A DNA stretch of 64,000 nucleotides, taken from assembly GCA_050084515.1 (NCBI GenBank), contig CM114274.1, positions 33,108,001 to 33,172,000 of the forward strand, read 5' to 3'. Within the stretch, counting starts at the first letter, position 1. Each line of letters starts with the position of its first letter. Shown piece by piece: positions 23,231 through 33,882 of this stretch. The notes under the pieces were generated by a model. That model was given only the letters and a program-made list of their open reading frames with translations, ran no database searches and was not told the origin of the DNA. This DNA comes from Blasia pusilla. Its lineage: Eukaryota; Marchantiophyta; Marchantiopsida; Blasiales. The translations under genes and the position numbers were made by a program.

Positions 23231-24920
23231 TGCCTGACCCTGGAGTATTTCAATCGGTCATCTTAGCTACCCAAGGCTACACCTCCTTGGAGATGGACGT
23301 GTTTATGAACCCATTCATCTCTGAGGGTTGTGATGCGTTGAATCCTCCGTTGTTGATATTTGCCCTCCGGTTCACGATTACGTAACTCGTTATTCGGTTG
23401 CAAATGCACTTCTTTTTGTCACGAATAGTTTATCTCGCTGGTTTGGAAGGGGGATCGGAGGGTCATTTTGAAATCCGCAGCCTTGATAGTTGTAGCCAGA
23501 GTGCTTTCAATTTGTAACGTATTGGTTTTTCATGTCTCCGATCCTTGCATGAATTTATTTATCTCTGAGGAGTGTGATGGGTCGTTTGGATGGGCTTACC
23601 TGTTGATTTTCCCAATTTTTTGTCTAGGCTTATTAGGTGACGCGGGCACAGAATTGGGGGAGGTTTGCCCCAGAGCTTTCGTGCTTCTTTTTGAAATTCG
23701 TAGAATTGCACGGTTGGAATGCCTTCTATTTCCTACAATTATGCCAGAATTGATTAGTGGCCAATTGGTTGCGGTTCTTTTGTGAATAGATTGGGAGTCA
23801 CTTTTTGGTTGTTGCTTTACATGTGTAAGTGCATTCAATGCCGCATGGTACTCAGTCATGCAATGATTCAGCCTCTGGTGCTTGATTATGTATGTGGTGG
23901 GTTAGTTGGTCTCTCTAGTTACATGCTTCTTGAATGCTCTTTATTTCTATTGATAAGTTCAGAATATATCGTCGAGGTGTATTAGATGGGTTTTGGTTTT
24001 GCATGTGACCTTATCACTCAGAGATTGGCCACTAGTGCCTGATTTTGAAAGTTGTGGCTCTTATAGTTATCGCATTTCCGGAATGCTTTTTTTTTACAAG
24101 TCCTTTGATGGGCTCTTATGCCCCTTTTTTTCCCTTGGGTTTCTTATGCCCCTTTTTTTCCTTTGTATCGTAAGAATCACTATTCTAGTTTTTGCTGCAT
24201 TCGGGAAGATGCATTTATTCGCATGTCACAAAAAGGTTATCTGGTTTGTAGGGTGGAGTGTGGGTGATTTTCATATTTGTGGCCCTCTTAGTTGATGCCG
24301 GAATGCTTCCCATCTCTAACTCTGGCGTCTATTTGGTCTTAGGGGATTGAAGGTAACTTCCATTGCATCTTTGTTTGTATAGACAAATTCATCCAGCCAC
24401 TTTTTCTCGCACTCATTGATAGTATGTAGGTATCTTATGAGTTGCATGGGATAATCTCATGTGGATATGTGGGGCCCTATTTTGCAATCTTCACTTGCTA
24501 GAATTCTTTCCAATTATACTGAGCAATCACGTCAATACTAAATGTTTATTGTTGTTAAGATGTCATCCATGTAGTTCCCTAAACTGAGTGTATATTGCAA
24601 TTCAGAATCCTAAACATTCACCACAATAATCATCCCGTTTAAGATGTGTTGTCTGTAATAGTCCATGTGGTCAGATATCCATCTCCAAAGAAGGAAAAAC
24701 ATCTTGAAGAACACATGCTACGTCTATGAGCTTCCGCCACAACACTCTGCCAATTTTTCCGTGAGCAAGCAATCACTAACATGGCTGGAATGTCTTCTTT
24801 ATGTCTGTAAAGACTATTGTGGAAAGTGTAATTTATTAAAAGAGAATTGATTGAGAATTTTTTGGATAGTTGAGAACTCTTCTTTGTACAATAATGTTGA
24901 TTATATTTTTATTTGTTCTT
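23231..24920. other. T-rich spacer, no gene supported
   Basis: Several plus-strand open frames rich in Leu, Phe and Val reflect T-rich composition; none has a domain or consistent splice sites. Local echoes such as two 'cttatgcccctttttttcc' words near 24115-24160 suggest old repeat debris. Confidence 0.35.
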
Positions 24921-24924
24921 TTCA

Positions 24925-25345
24925 GGTTTTGTTCGGAATGTGTGACTTTGTTAGACATGTAAAGATGCCTAATACTAAAACTTGCTTCGTTCCTTTTGTG
25001 AATGAAGGGTATGTACTTAGTACGTATGGCTTAAAGTCAATCAAATCATCAAAACTTGGCTACAAAGCCTACCCATATCACTATTAGAAAGCTAGATTGG
25101 AGGAAGAGTTAGAGCTGCAAAAAATTGAGCAAGTGGAAGCAGAGTTAAAGCAACGTGCAAAGGAAGTTGACAAGTTCTACATAAAATGTGCAATTGATGA
25201 ACTATAGGAGGAAGAGAGGGCTGAAGCTATAGCATATCTTATGAACCTTCAATGGGAAATATAAGAAGCAAAGCAACAAGGAGGAGGAAAGGTGGCGGAA
25301 TATAAAGAATTGGTCACCAAAATGAGGCGTGATGCATGCTTGTAG
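24925..25345 (+). pseudogene. Degenerate coiled-coil gene fragment, unrecognised
   Basis: A good acceptor (tcttttcag at about 24924) opens a frame encoding VLFGMCDFVRHVKMP and later KLGYKAYPYHY. A TAG at 25085 interrupts it. The same frame goes on as a clear coiled coil (ARLEEELELQKIEQVEAELK), is broken by further TAG and TAA codons, and ends at 25345. Three in-frame stops within otherwise coherent heptads indicate a pseudogene or dead transposon ORF. Family unknown. Confidence 0.5.
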
Positions 25346-26000
25346 ATTGTTGTTGGGTAGGATAGTAGATATATAGATATAGTATGCAGTAAAGGAAAGT
25401 ATAATGGACAACTCAAGGAAAAGATACTCTCTTAATTGTAAAGTATTAAGTTTGTTCCCAAGGGATCATTGTTTCCTGAGTAAAGAGAGGTTTTATAAGA
25501 ATTATAAATAATATCTTCTTCTTCACTAAGTACTTCCATAATTTCAACTTCAATAGTACAAAAGATTAAAATGGGTTTCTTCCCTCCAAAAGAAACTCTT
25601 CTCAAGTGCACAGAAAGAGTCTTGCAAATCTTGGATACCAAAGTTCAATCAAGGATGTCAAAGAGACTTCAAGAAGATGGCGGCTAACCCTGTTTAACAA
25701 ATTTCATATGCTCTTCCTAATTATCCTGTGGAATTCTAAAATCAAAGACTCAACTCTCATCCCTACACCATCCCAATAAGATTGACACTCAACTCTGCAC
25801 ATTAGAAAGAATGAGAGAAGATACTTCTACTGCATCAAAGAGTGGAGGAAACTAGAAAGTATTACAAGCTTTTGAGGGTACAAGACTCTTTGGCTCGGAT
25901 CATCCCCAAAGAATTGCTTCTCATGTGATCAAAAGAAGTACTGGAAACTCAAGACACAAGGGAATGATCCCTTGCTCTTCTACTTTACTCTTTAAATACT
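25346..26000. other. Spacer left of the gypsy element
   Basis: No conserved frame or repeat partner was recognised in this AT-rich stretch. Confidence 0.35.
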
Positions 26001-26108
26001 CTGTCGTGCGAATCCACATCGTCATACAACATACATCGGTGACATACCATACTCACATACATACATAACATAGACGAGAGCATCCACAAACACAAGTGTA
26101 CCACAACT
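26001..26108 (+). repeat. 108-bp repeat R1, outer copy
   Basis: Two differences separate it from the inner copy at 26477-26584 (about 98% identity). The inner copy lies on the inner side of the left LTR; this one lies immediately outside the same LTR. There is no equivalent next to the right LTR. Confidence 0.85.
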
Positions 26109-26475
26109 GAAATCCATGAAAGACCTGCTGTCATAAAACACGTATACAATCACATACAATCGAGCCAAACCCACTCCAAGATGGGAGAATCTAGGTCGAA
26201 GCTTGCGGGAAACACCATAGCCAAGAGCTCTACTCACTACCAAGGCTAACTCCCAACGCAACAGGCTCAACTCAAAGAACTGATTGTTCTTTGAGTGCAC
26301 TCCACCTTATATCCTCCAACCTAAGAGCGGGCCCTACTGGGAAAGTCACCTCCAACTGAGTAACCCCCAATCCTATGTATGAAACCGCATCTCTACCAAG
26401 CCACTACGGTCCTACATAAGGAATGGCCTCTACTAGGACACAATACTCTGCGACATAATCCGTATGGTTATGACA
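26108..26475 (-). repeat. 3' LTR of the gypsy element (368 bp)
   Basis: Direct repeat of 35383-35750, with the same length, 18 substitutions (14 transitions) and no gaps by my alignment. Ends are TG...CA. Because the coding strand is minus, this left copy is the 3' LTR. It contains the same TATA-like box and CTCAAAGAAC...GTTCTTTGAG inverted repeat as the other copy. Confidence 0.9.
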
Positions 26476-26476
26476 G

Positions 26477-26584
26477 CTGTCGTGCAAATCCACATCGTCA
26501 TACAACATACATCGCTGACATACCATACTCACATACATACATAACATAGACGAGAGCATCCACAAACACAAGTGTACCACAACT
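26477..26584 (+). repeat. 108-bp repeat R1, inner copy, next to a purine tract
   Basis: Near-identical to 26001-26108. In element orientation it directly follows a purine-rich tract (AGGGGGGCGAG, complement of about 26585-26595) and begins TTGTGGTACAC. A polypurine tract normally lies right at the start of the 3' LTR. R1 may therefore be part of an originally longer LTR. Confidence 0.7.
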
Positions 26585-26756
26585 CGCCCCCCTAACTGGC
26601 GGTTAGGTCCCTCTAACTCCCAGGTACCCCTATACATCTACTACATGCTATACACCTTCTTGGGTGCCCGAATCAAAAGGCCGGGTGCTAGGTTGCCCCA
26701 TCGTTAGTCGCACATGTGTAATCCATATCATGCAAAGATCAAGTCATCTACCTCTC

Positions 26757-26897
26757 CTAAGTACATCGAGGACAAACCCACCTTCAAGTAGGAACAACAT
26801 CCATACGTGGAGTCAAACACATCATGTGCCAACCCCTAGAACACCGATCACACACCAACATACGGGCTGCGTTACCAGCAAACCCACACAACATGCA
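26757..26897 (-). pseudogene. PHD finger at the C-terminus of the gypsy polyprotein
   Basis: The minus-strand frame gives a C4HC3 PHD pattern. CMLC is followed after 11 residues by CDRC, then SRGWH, MMC and, 14 positions later, CPRC. The aromatic before the final Cys pair (RWVCPRC) and the 'CDRCSRGWH' core are typical of PHD fingers that read histone H3 tails. A single TGA at 26784-26786 replaces one residue before RWV, and the natural-looking end is TAG at 26757. It follows a segment (VLMLEGRDGVVWKDHVRNC) after the integrase. In chromoviruses this position holds a chromodomain. Confidence 0.82.
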
Positions 26898-27050
26898 CCT
26901 CAAGCTAGCACGGATAATGGCTAAGCTTGGGTCAACAGTACCATCCACATTTGGAAGATGACATGGCGCACAATTACGCACATGGTCCTTCCAAACAACT
27001 CCATCACGACCCTCCAACATGAGAACTCCAGAAGCTAACACCTCGCGCAC

Positions 27051-28330
27051 TCATAAAATAGTGCGGCGTGCCGTCACATCCAACGTTGTCGGTGCAATCT
27101 GCTGCAAATAGACATAGTCCCCCACATGGAACCTACGAATCGATGGTCGATAACCTCCACCCCAAATGGTTGCATACCGCAACGTATCCATGTGTTGAGC
27201 AATGGCAAGATTCTCAAAGGCTGTTGGCATAACTCTCCGGAAGAGTTCCGCCCGCTGAGAACACACTCTCATCCACATCTCTAGGTCATCAAGGTTCACC
27301 ACCTCACTAGACTCCCGACGAATTGCAACAGGCAAGTCTGGATCTCGGCCATATAATAGAAAATAAGGTGAGAAGGAAGCCAAGGATGCTTGGCGACTGA
27401 ACCTATACCCCATGGCTAACCATGGCAACTGAATATCCGGTCTCCAAGATGCCCTTCAGAGGCCATACTTGCGCAATGCCCTCTTCACCGCCTCGAACCA
27501 CACGCCAGCCAAACCATCCACCTGGATGATCTTGAGACGTGGTCCGATGATCAATCAACGCCTTGTCACACAAGACTGAAACTCACCCAAACTCAGACTG
27601 GTCGGTCAAGACTTCAGCGGTGCACCAAAATGACTAAGCACTCTATCAAGAAACGATACGCCATTCCTCACTTGCCTTGTCCGGTAATGCCACCAACTCA
27701 ATCCACTTGGAGAAGTGCTCCACCATCACCAACACATATCGATGATGTCGCATACCAACGGTAATCGCCCCAAAGTCCACACTCCAACGGTAACCCAACC
27801 CCATAATAGGCAAGGGGTGTAATTGTGGTGTAGGGGCATTGAATGATGCCCTCACAATGTGACACCAACTGCTACACATGAGTATGCATGCCACGCCACC
27901 AATACTAGCCAAGGAGTAAGCTATACATACGCTTTACCCCAAAATGTCCCAACTCCTCATGGGCATGTCGCACAATGCGCTCTCTCTGAGCCAAATGTGG
28001 CACTACTCGTACTCTACCATCCTCCCACATGCAGAGAATATGTGTTCCCTCCAATCGATACCTCTTAGCACGTTGAAGAACACGGTTTCGCTCCTTGGCA
28101 CTCACTATGCCTCGCACCCTATTGGTCCGTAGGAACTCCAACACCAACGCATCATCATGAATATCACGCTGATCCGTACGACCATCTCCAACCTTAGGAT
28201 CTGAAGGCTGGCCATCTACCCTCTGACGAGAGTAAGATATCATGTGATCCTCCATACTAGAGTCCACCCCTAACCAACATAAAAAGGCGGATGCATGCCA
28301 ACCTGGCACCATCTCCTCATCAACCTCGCC
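27051..28330 (-). pseudogene. Gypsy integrase, broken
   Basis: The zinc-binding N-terminus (HAHEELGHFGVKRMYSLL, about 27905-27975) precedes the catalytic core. The first Asp lies in RWSVDFGAITVG (about 27765-27800). The second Asp is in EVLTDQSEFG (about 27585-27620) in a shifted frame. The region of the catalytic Glu (DHP...ERVV in the family) is scrambled by a frameshift near 27500-27530. The C-terminal part contains SPYFLLYGRDPDLP and the barrel segment RRFHVGDYVYLQQIAP. At least three frameshifts or stops make it non-functional. Confidence 0.85.
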
Positions 28331-28379
28331 ATGCCATCTAGCCCAAGTTGTATCCTCTTGGCTAGTACATGGGTTCCTA

Positions 28380-28850
28380 CTCAACCCATCAGCATCAAGG
28401 TTGGCAACTCCAGGTCTATGTACCACCTGGAAGTCATACTCCTGTAAGATAAGAGCCCACCGTGCAAGCTTCCCTGTAAGCTTGTCAGACTCCATCAACC
28501 ACTTGAGCGGCTCGTGATCAGTAACAAGGGTAAACTATGTGCCAAACAAGTAACACCTAAAGTGTGCCACAACCCACACTACTGCCAAGCACTCTCCCTC
28601 ATATGAACTATAGCGCGACTCCACTGCATTATTCGAACGACTTGCATAGGCCACCACAAACTCCATGTGCTCATCATCATGTTGTGTCAACACCGCTCCA
28701 AGTCCCAACCTACTCCAATCGGTGTGTAATCGAAATGGGCGCCTCGATAGGTCTCCTCAAGATAGGCGCCGCCACCAACTGGGCCTTAAGCTCCACAAAA
28801 GCTCTCTCCCGATCATCTCCCAAAGTGCCACTCTTGATCTGATTTCAGCA
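28380..28850 (-). pseudogene. Gypsy RNase H domain, broken
   Basis: The frame reads FRLHTDWSRLGLGAVLTQ, then a VVAYASRS segment, the conserved YSSYEGECLAVVWVV helix, TDHEPLKWLM, and the end motif VHRPGVANLDADGLSRNP. An in-frame TAG interrupts it after YLFGT (about 28533). This order is the Ty3/gypsy RNase H arrangement. It lies between RT and integrase as expected. Confidence 0.88.
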
Positions 28851-28856
28851 ATTGGT

Positions 28857-29820
28857 TCAAAGGCTTTGCCATAGCACTAAAACCTTCACATACCTCCGAT
28901 AGTAGTTCGCCAATCCCATGAATGCCCGAACTCTACTCACATCTACCGGACGCGGAATAAGTGCAATAGCCTCCACCTTTGCTTGTTGAACTCCCAAACC
29001 ACCTGGATAGATCACATGACCCAAGTACTCAACATCCTCATGGAAGAACTTACACTTTCCTGGATGCAAACGTAGACCATGAGCTTTCAACCGCTCAAAC
29101 ACCATCTGCAAATGTATCTGATGCTCCTCCACCGTGTTACTGAACACCAAGATATCATCAATGTAACACCGAACAAAATCCAACCCTGTTAGGATCCTAT
29201 CCATCACTCTCTGAAACTCGGCAGGTGCATTCTTCAACCCAAAGGGTAAGAATTTCCACTGGTACAAACAATCCTTGCCATGAGAGTTGACATCCCAAAA
29301 TGTTGTCTTGGCCTTGTCACTCTCCCGAATCGGCAATTGATGGTATCCTGCCCGAAGATCCAAAGTACTAAAAATCTTTGCCTGTCCCACCACATCAAAG
29401 ATCTCCTCAGGTGTAGGCATGGCATACATATCGGCCTTGGTTTGCCGATTGATAGGACGGTAATCTCCACACATCCGCCTATCCGTAGTTGCCATGCATA
29501 TCCTTTTAGCAGCATGACAGTGGTCGATGCATACTCTCCATGCGACAACTCCACTAATCAAGCCTCCAAAAGGTCCAACGCCCTACTCGAATCAGGTCCC
29601 TCTCCATATCACTATATCGGTAGGGGCGACGGAAGATTGACGTATCACTAGCCAAATCAATCCGTATACCGGGTCCAACCAGAGAACCCAACTCCTTCAT
29701 GCTAAAGGCAAAACAACTCCTATAAGCACATAGGAACCGTGTCAGCGCCGTTTCTCACCTCCCGTAAGCTTGGGCCCCAGGTAATGGCTCCCAAGTCTCC
29801 TCCTTTGGCACACTAGAGGG
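28857..29820 (-). pseudogene. Gypsy reverse transcriptase, broken
   Basis: The N-terminal part contains SIFRRPYRYSDMERDLI (29640 downward). After a frameshift come CGDYRPINRQTKAD, FSTLDLRAGYHQLPI, FLPFGLKNAPAEFQRVMD, the catalytic YIDD (29154-29165) in RCYIDDILVFS, and the thumb-region VEYLGHVI and ANYYRRYV. All seven RT blocks are recognisable. At least one frameshift and one stop separate the first block (about 29520-29560) from the rest. Confidence 0.92.
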
Positions 29821-29972
29821 AGGGGCGATGCCATTGGCTTCTACGCAACCCCTCACAAGATGGTACACCCTTACCTACACCATCATCCGAGCAAATAACT
29901 CCTCCACCAAAGATGAGCAACCAACTCCACATGCCCACCATTACATCCCATTTACTCCAAGGATGCAAAATA

Positions 29973-31065
29973 CTACTCTCTCGCTTCAACCGATGCCTCT
30001 ACCGCCCCGGTAGCCATCGAGCTCATTACAAGGGGTGGAAGATCCACGACAAAGTCCGAAGTCGATTTGCTCGCCATACCAAAACTCAAAATCCAAGTCA
30101 AACAATTCAGATCCATGGCCCGACCCAACAGATGACGTCGTGAAGCCTCGAAATAGAAGCAACCATTTGTCACACCAAGAGCAAATCCCATCGCACGCTC
30201 TCTCTCATCAGCGTTAGGCTCCACCAATCGCCGCACATGAGAATCCCATACAAGCCCCGGACCACCTTCTCTCAGAGGCATGTGACGAGGAAAACTCACA
30301 AATGTGGGTAGTGTCATCCTAGGTGGCCCACACGGTTCACCACCGCCATGGGTGACCGATCAATAACCTCACCACTTGAGAAAGTCGCCCAAAGATTCAA
30401 GATACTATCCACGGTAAGGCAAGGATCCCGCCAGACCGCATCATATGCTCGACGTAGAACCTCCCTAGGCAACAAGTTTGTCCACCACAAGCGTGGACAA
30501 TGTGCACGCTGAGCCAACTCACAGCATCCAACAACGCCGCTGGTCCAATCAAGACCGCACCTCATGAACACTCGCCATCATCCGGTCCGAGTGTCATCCA
30601 ACAATGGAACATTCTCGAGAATGTAAGCCGGAGCACGTGCTCGATGACTCAAGATGTCGTAACACCCGTAACATCTCCCAAAACAATCGAGACCTAGGGT
30701 AGTGTAATCCCTCACCACGACTTGCACGTGTATGATCCCGACATGGCCATCCAAAGCAATCACCAAATCCACAAGACCAACCTCTCAAGGTCCCGCGCTT
30801 CAACAATGCAATGTGTGACGGCAAAGCACGTTGGTACCCACGAATAGCTGATGGCGGCAAAAACTCAGGATATCTCCACATCAACTGACCAGTATGTCGG
30901 GATGAGATTCTCTGGGCCATCTCATCTCGCTCCACATACACGTATCTCCAAGACAGAATACCGGCCGCAACATCAGAGCCAAACCAGTGCTAATCCCACC
31001 AAAGCGATCTAACACACAAATGCCCTCCAGCCGGATCTTGCCATACAATGGGTGTAGTATCAAAA
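29973..31065 (-). pseudogene. C5-cytosine DNA methyltransferase domain inside the gypsy element
   Basis: Motifs appear in canonical order. Motif I (SAM binding) is LDRFGGISTG at 30983-31009. Motif IV is the catalytic Pro-Cys, GWPCRDH, at about 30738-30752 (PCR instead of the usual PCQ). Motif VI is ILENVP at 30605-30622. Motif VIII-like is QRAHCPR at 30491-30514. Motif IX-like is ERERAMGF at about 30183-30209, and motif X-like is LLGRAMDLNCL at about 30100-30140. A YVYVERDE motif II-like segment follows motif I. Four or more frameshifts break the frame. The domain lies between protease and reverse transcriptase on the same strand and shares their state of decay. Insertion of such domains in LTR elements has been reported, from memory, in charophytes and dinoflagellates. 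Confidence 0.85.
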
Positions 31066-31582
31066 GGGGATAACCTAATCGACAGAAGTAGGAGTCCGCC
31101 ATGGGGCCTCCTCTTCCTCGTGAGGTATAACAGCCTCACACCAAGCCTCCTGCACTAGGCGATCAACCTCTTGCCATAGAGCACCGCCTGAACTCCAAAG
31201 TGGCACATCTAACAATGAGGATGCCACGGCTGCAAAATTAGGGACCTCCTCTACCTCCTCATGCAGGAGAATCCATAGCAGAAACATTACCCTCAAAAAG
31301 TCTCCGGCCTAGTAACTACTCCACTAAAACCAGCCACAGATGCTAACACTGCTTGTTGGGGAAGACCCTCTGGTCGAGCCCCATAAATAAATCTCACAGA
31401 ACTTGGCTCATACGTCCATCCCCATCGCCAACCAGGTCTATAAGACGTTGTCTCAATCCAAGAATCCATCTAAAACCCATCGGGTACACATCGCTCCTCC
31501 AAGTGGTACATCATACGACTCGGCCGATGTGACTACTGCAGATACTCCCAACCGGGAGTTATATCGCATGATCGGTCTCAAA
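31066..31582 (-). pseudogene. Linker between protease and methyltransferase
   Basis: An acidic segment (HEEVEEVPNFAAVASSLLDV, about 31265-31205) and ALWQEVDRLVQEAWCEAV lie in one frame, ending in a stop near 31081. No catalytic motif was recognised. Confidence 0.5.
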
Positions 31583-31906
31583 TCAGACAGAAAACTTCTC
31601 CCGTGTCATGAATTGAGACCTATCATTGGCTCCTCCAAGTGATGTTTGAATCTGGAATGGGCAAGACTCAAGCTCTGACCTCAGAATACCCAAACCAATA
31701 CATGCCGCCTTTCCCAACATCAAAGGTTGGGCATCAGAGTCTAACAAGACTCGATCTGGTCTATACACCTGTCCTGTAGGACTCACCAATTGGAAGATCC
31801 CACTCCGGTTGTCCAACATGCATACACCAGGTGTAAGCCTCTCACGATCAATGGTGGCCGGGCTGGTAATGCATCCATCTTCGCCGCCGCGCCGCCTAAG
31901 TAGCAT
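31583..31906 (-). pseudogene. Gypsy aspartic protease, active site altered
   Basis: The minus-strand frame contains DRVLLDSDAQPLMLGKAA at about 31700-31755, the position and context of the retroviral-type protease core. The usual catalytic D-S/T-G-A is D-S-D-A here (Gly to Asp), which should abolish activity. It lies after the gag linker and before the methyltransferase. It belongs to the inactive polyprotein. Confidence 0.78.
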
Positions 31907-32049
31907 CGGTACTCAATGCTACACCGACATAGAGGGTCGCTCCACCGCAACACCCTCATCCACCTCAACACGTGTAGCAGTAACACCCCCACGTTCACAC
32001 AACGTGGCTGCTAGGTGAAATACAAGAGCTAAGTCAACTCCTAAAGCCA

Positions 32050-32605
32050 TCAGCTCCGTGGCCGAAAACAATGGGGATCCCAACACTGGTTGCCGCCCGC
32101 AATCAAGATCGATGTTGCATCCGTGTCTACTACACGCGATGTAGATGCCTCAGTCCCCACTGTCGGCTCAATAGGCTGCGTAAGAACCATAGATGGAGTC
32201 CTAAGCACCTCAGACAACAAGAATGATTGGGGAAGCCTAGCTTGCCTCCCAGCCTCACCCCTCTGTGGGTCCAACTCCACAGTAGCACCACGTGGCTCTG
32301 ACGCTTGAGTGGCTCCTCTTGTAACTGCAGATGATGCCTCAACCTGTGCTGCACTCGCCATATAAGAGAGATCATCCCCTCCATAAGAGGTGGAAGCCCC
32401 TGCTCCCGAACTCCGATCTATCTTTGGATACCACCATAGTAGCCAACTTCGCTCCAACCGCTCAATCTCGGCTATCATAGCCGACTCTGTCAGTAGTGGT
32501 AGGGGTAGCCACCGTAGGCTCTCCAACCACTGGTCCACCTCTACCACCCCTACCACCTCTACCACCTCGGCCTCTCGGAGCTACTCCACCACGGCCGCGG
32601 CCTGA
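32050..32605 (-). pseudogene. Gag-protease linker region
   Basis: This frame follows the Arg/Gly-rich tail of the zinc knuckles (GRGRGGVAPRGRGG). It contains a helix (AMIAEIERLERSWLLWWYPK) and a Ser/Thr-rich acidic linker with SFLLSEVLRTPSMVL. I recognise no enzyme here; it is part of the polyprotein. Confidence 0.5.
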
Positions 32606-33882
32606 TCTCAACTCTGGATGAAGATCAAAGCAACGCTCTCGAGGATGACCTGGTCTCTCGCAATGATCACACTGAGTTGGGGCCGATTGAGGCCCATCCT
32701 CCAAAGTCCGTCTCCCATCCTCTTGGGGACAAAACTTCCTAACATGATCACCTCCACATGTCCAACATGATCGCCCTGCTGCGGGGCAGCAAATGAAGGC
32801 AATGATCTCTGCGCAAGTGTCCCTCTAGGACTGATCGAGGTCGTGTGTACCCCACGACTCCCACTACTACTACCACCACCACTACTACGAGATTGTGAGG
32901 TGGGCTGCTGAACACGAGAAGTAGTAGTTGTATCCCTACTGAATGCAGATGTCACCACTCTCTCCTTCACCATGTTAAGCTCAATCTTCTCAGATAGAGC
33001 AAACACATGGGTCAATGTGGGTGAATCATCACTCATAAGAGAAGCATCACGTACCCTACGGCGCAAATCTCTGTCCAAGATCCCATACCAAAACTGGACT
33101 GCTTGATCCTCGGCCACACCCTGGGTAACCGAAATCAAGCGCCGTGATACGAGTGTATGCCTCACGAAGACTCTCACCCGTCTCTTTCGCTCAAATTCTG
33201 AAGACTCCTCAACTTCTCCGTCTTCACTCCCTCGATAGTTCTTCTTCAACCTCTTGAAGAACTCGCAGAATCGGCTGAATAATGGTGGGGAACTAGTACC
33301 TCCACTAGTACCCCCACTAGTACCTCCACTGGTACCCCCACTCCGGCTCATACTCGTACCACTCAACCTCGGGCTTGCTGACATAGTAGGAGCACTACTA
33401 CCAATACCACCATGGGTGATAGACACATAGCCTGGAGACCAATATTGTCTCCACGCCTCAATCTCAGCAACATGGTCCTTCCTAAACTCATGGTAATCAT
33501 CCATGGGTGGTCCTTCCAAGTGCTGAAACAACCCCTTCCAAGCCAAGAAGGGTGTAAACAACGTGGCGTTCTGCAACATCTGCATATCACACCACGTATC
33601 AAACTCCTACATGAAGTCCTCCAACTCAATGGTGCCCACTGCACCAGAGTATCGTCGTGGGCCCTTCATGGCCCCATATCCACTGTCCATGTCCCAAATC
33701 AATGGAGCTGCAACACTCGATAACAACGTAGAAGACTCTGTGTTTGGAACACCCTCATCCTCCTCTTCATCAACCGTCGGAAGTGGAAAAGGTAGCCGAT
33801 ACCTAAATCCACTCCGTGTGAAACCACCACTGTCCGCACCACGGTCCCCAACAAGACCACCTGACAGCTCCGTGATGACCAA
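32606..33882 (-). pseudogene. Gypsy gag with two CCHC zinc knuckles, broken
   Basis: The capsid-like part runs from 33882 with one in-frame TAG at about 33607, and includes EIEAWRQYWSPGYVS and a region (SVTQGVAEDQAVQFWYGILD) typical of gypsy gag. A frameshift near 32770-32790 leads into two nucleocapsid zinc knuckles. These are CWTCGGDHVRKFC (32729-32767; C-x2-C-x3-H-x4-C, one residue short) and CDHCERPGHPRERC (32630-32671; standard C-x2-C-x4-H-x4-C). An Arg/Gly-rich tail follows. A run of repeated 'GGTSGGTSGGTS' codons sits at about 33290-33350. Confidence 0.85.

Noticed and set aside
23468-24295. Hydrophobic plus-strand open frames at 23.5-24.3 kb as a membrane protein gene
   Set aside because: The hydrophobicity follows from T-rich DNA. 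The frames do not join through plausible introns and contain no family motif.
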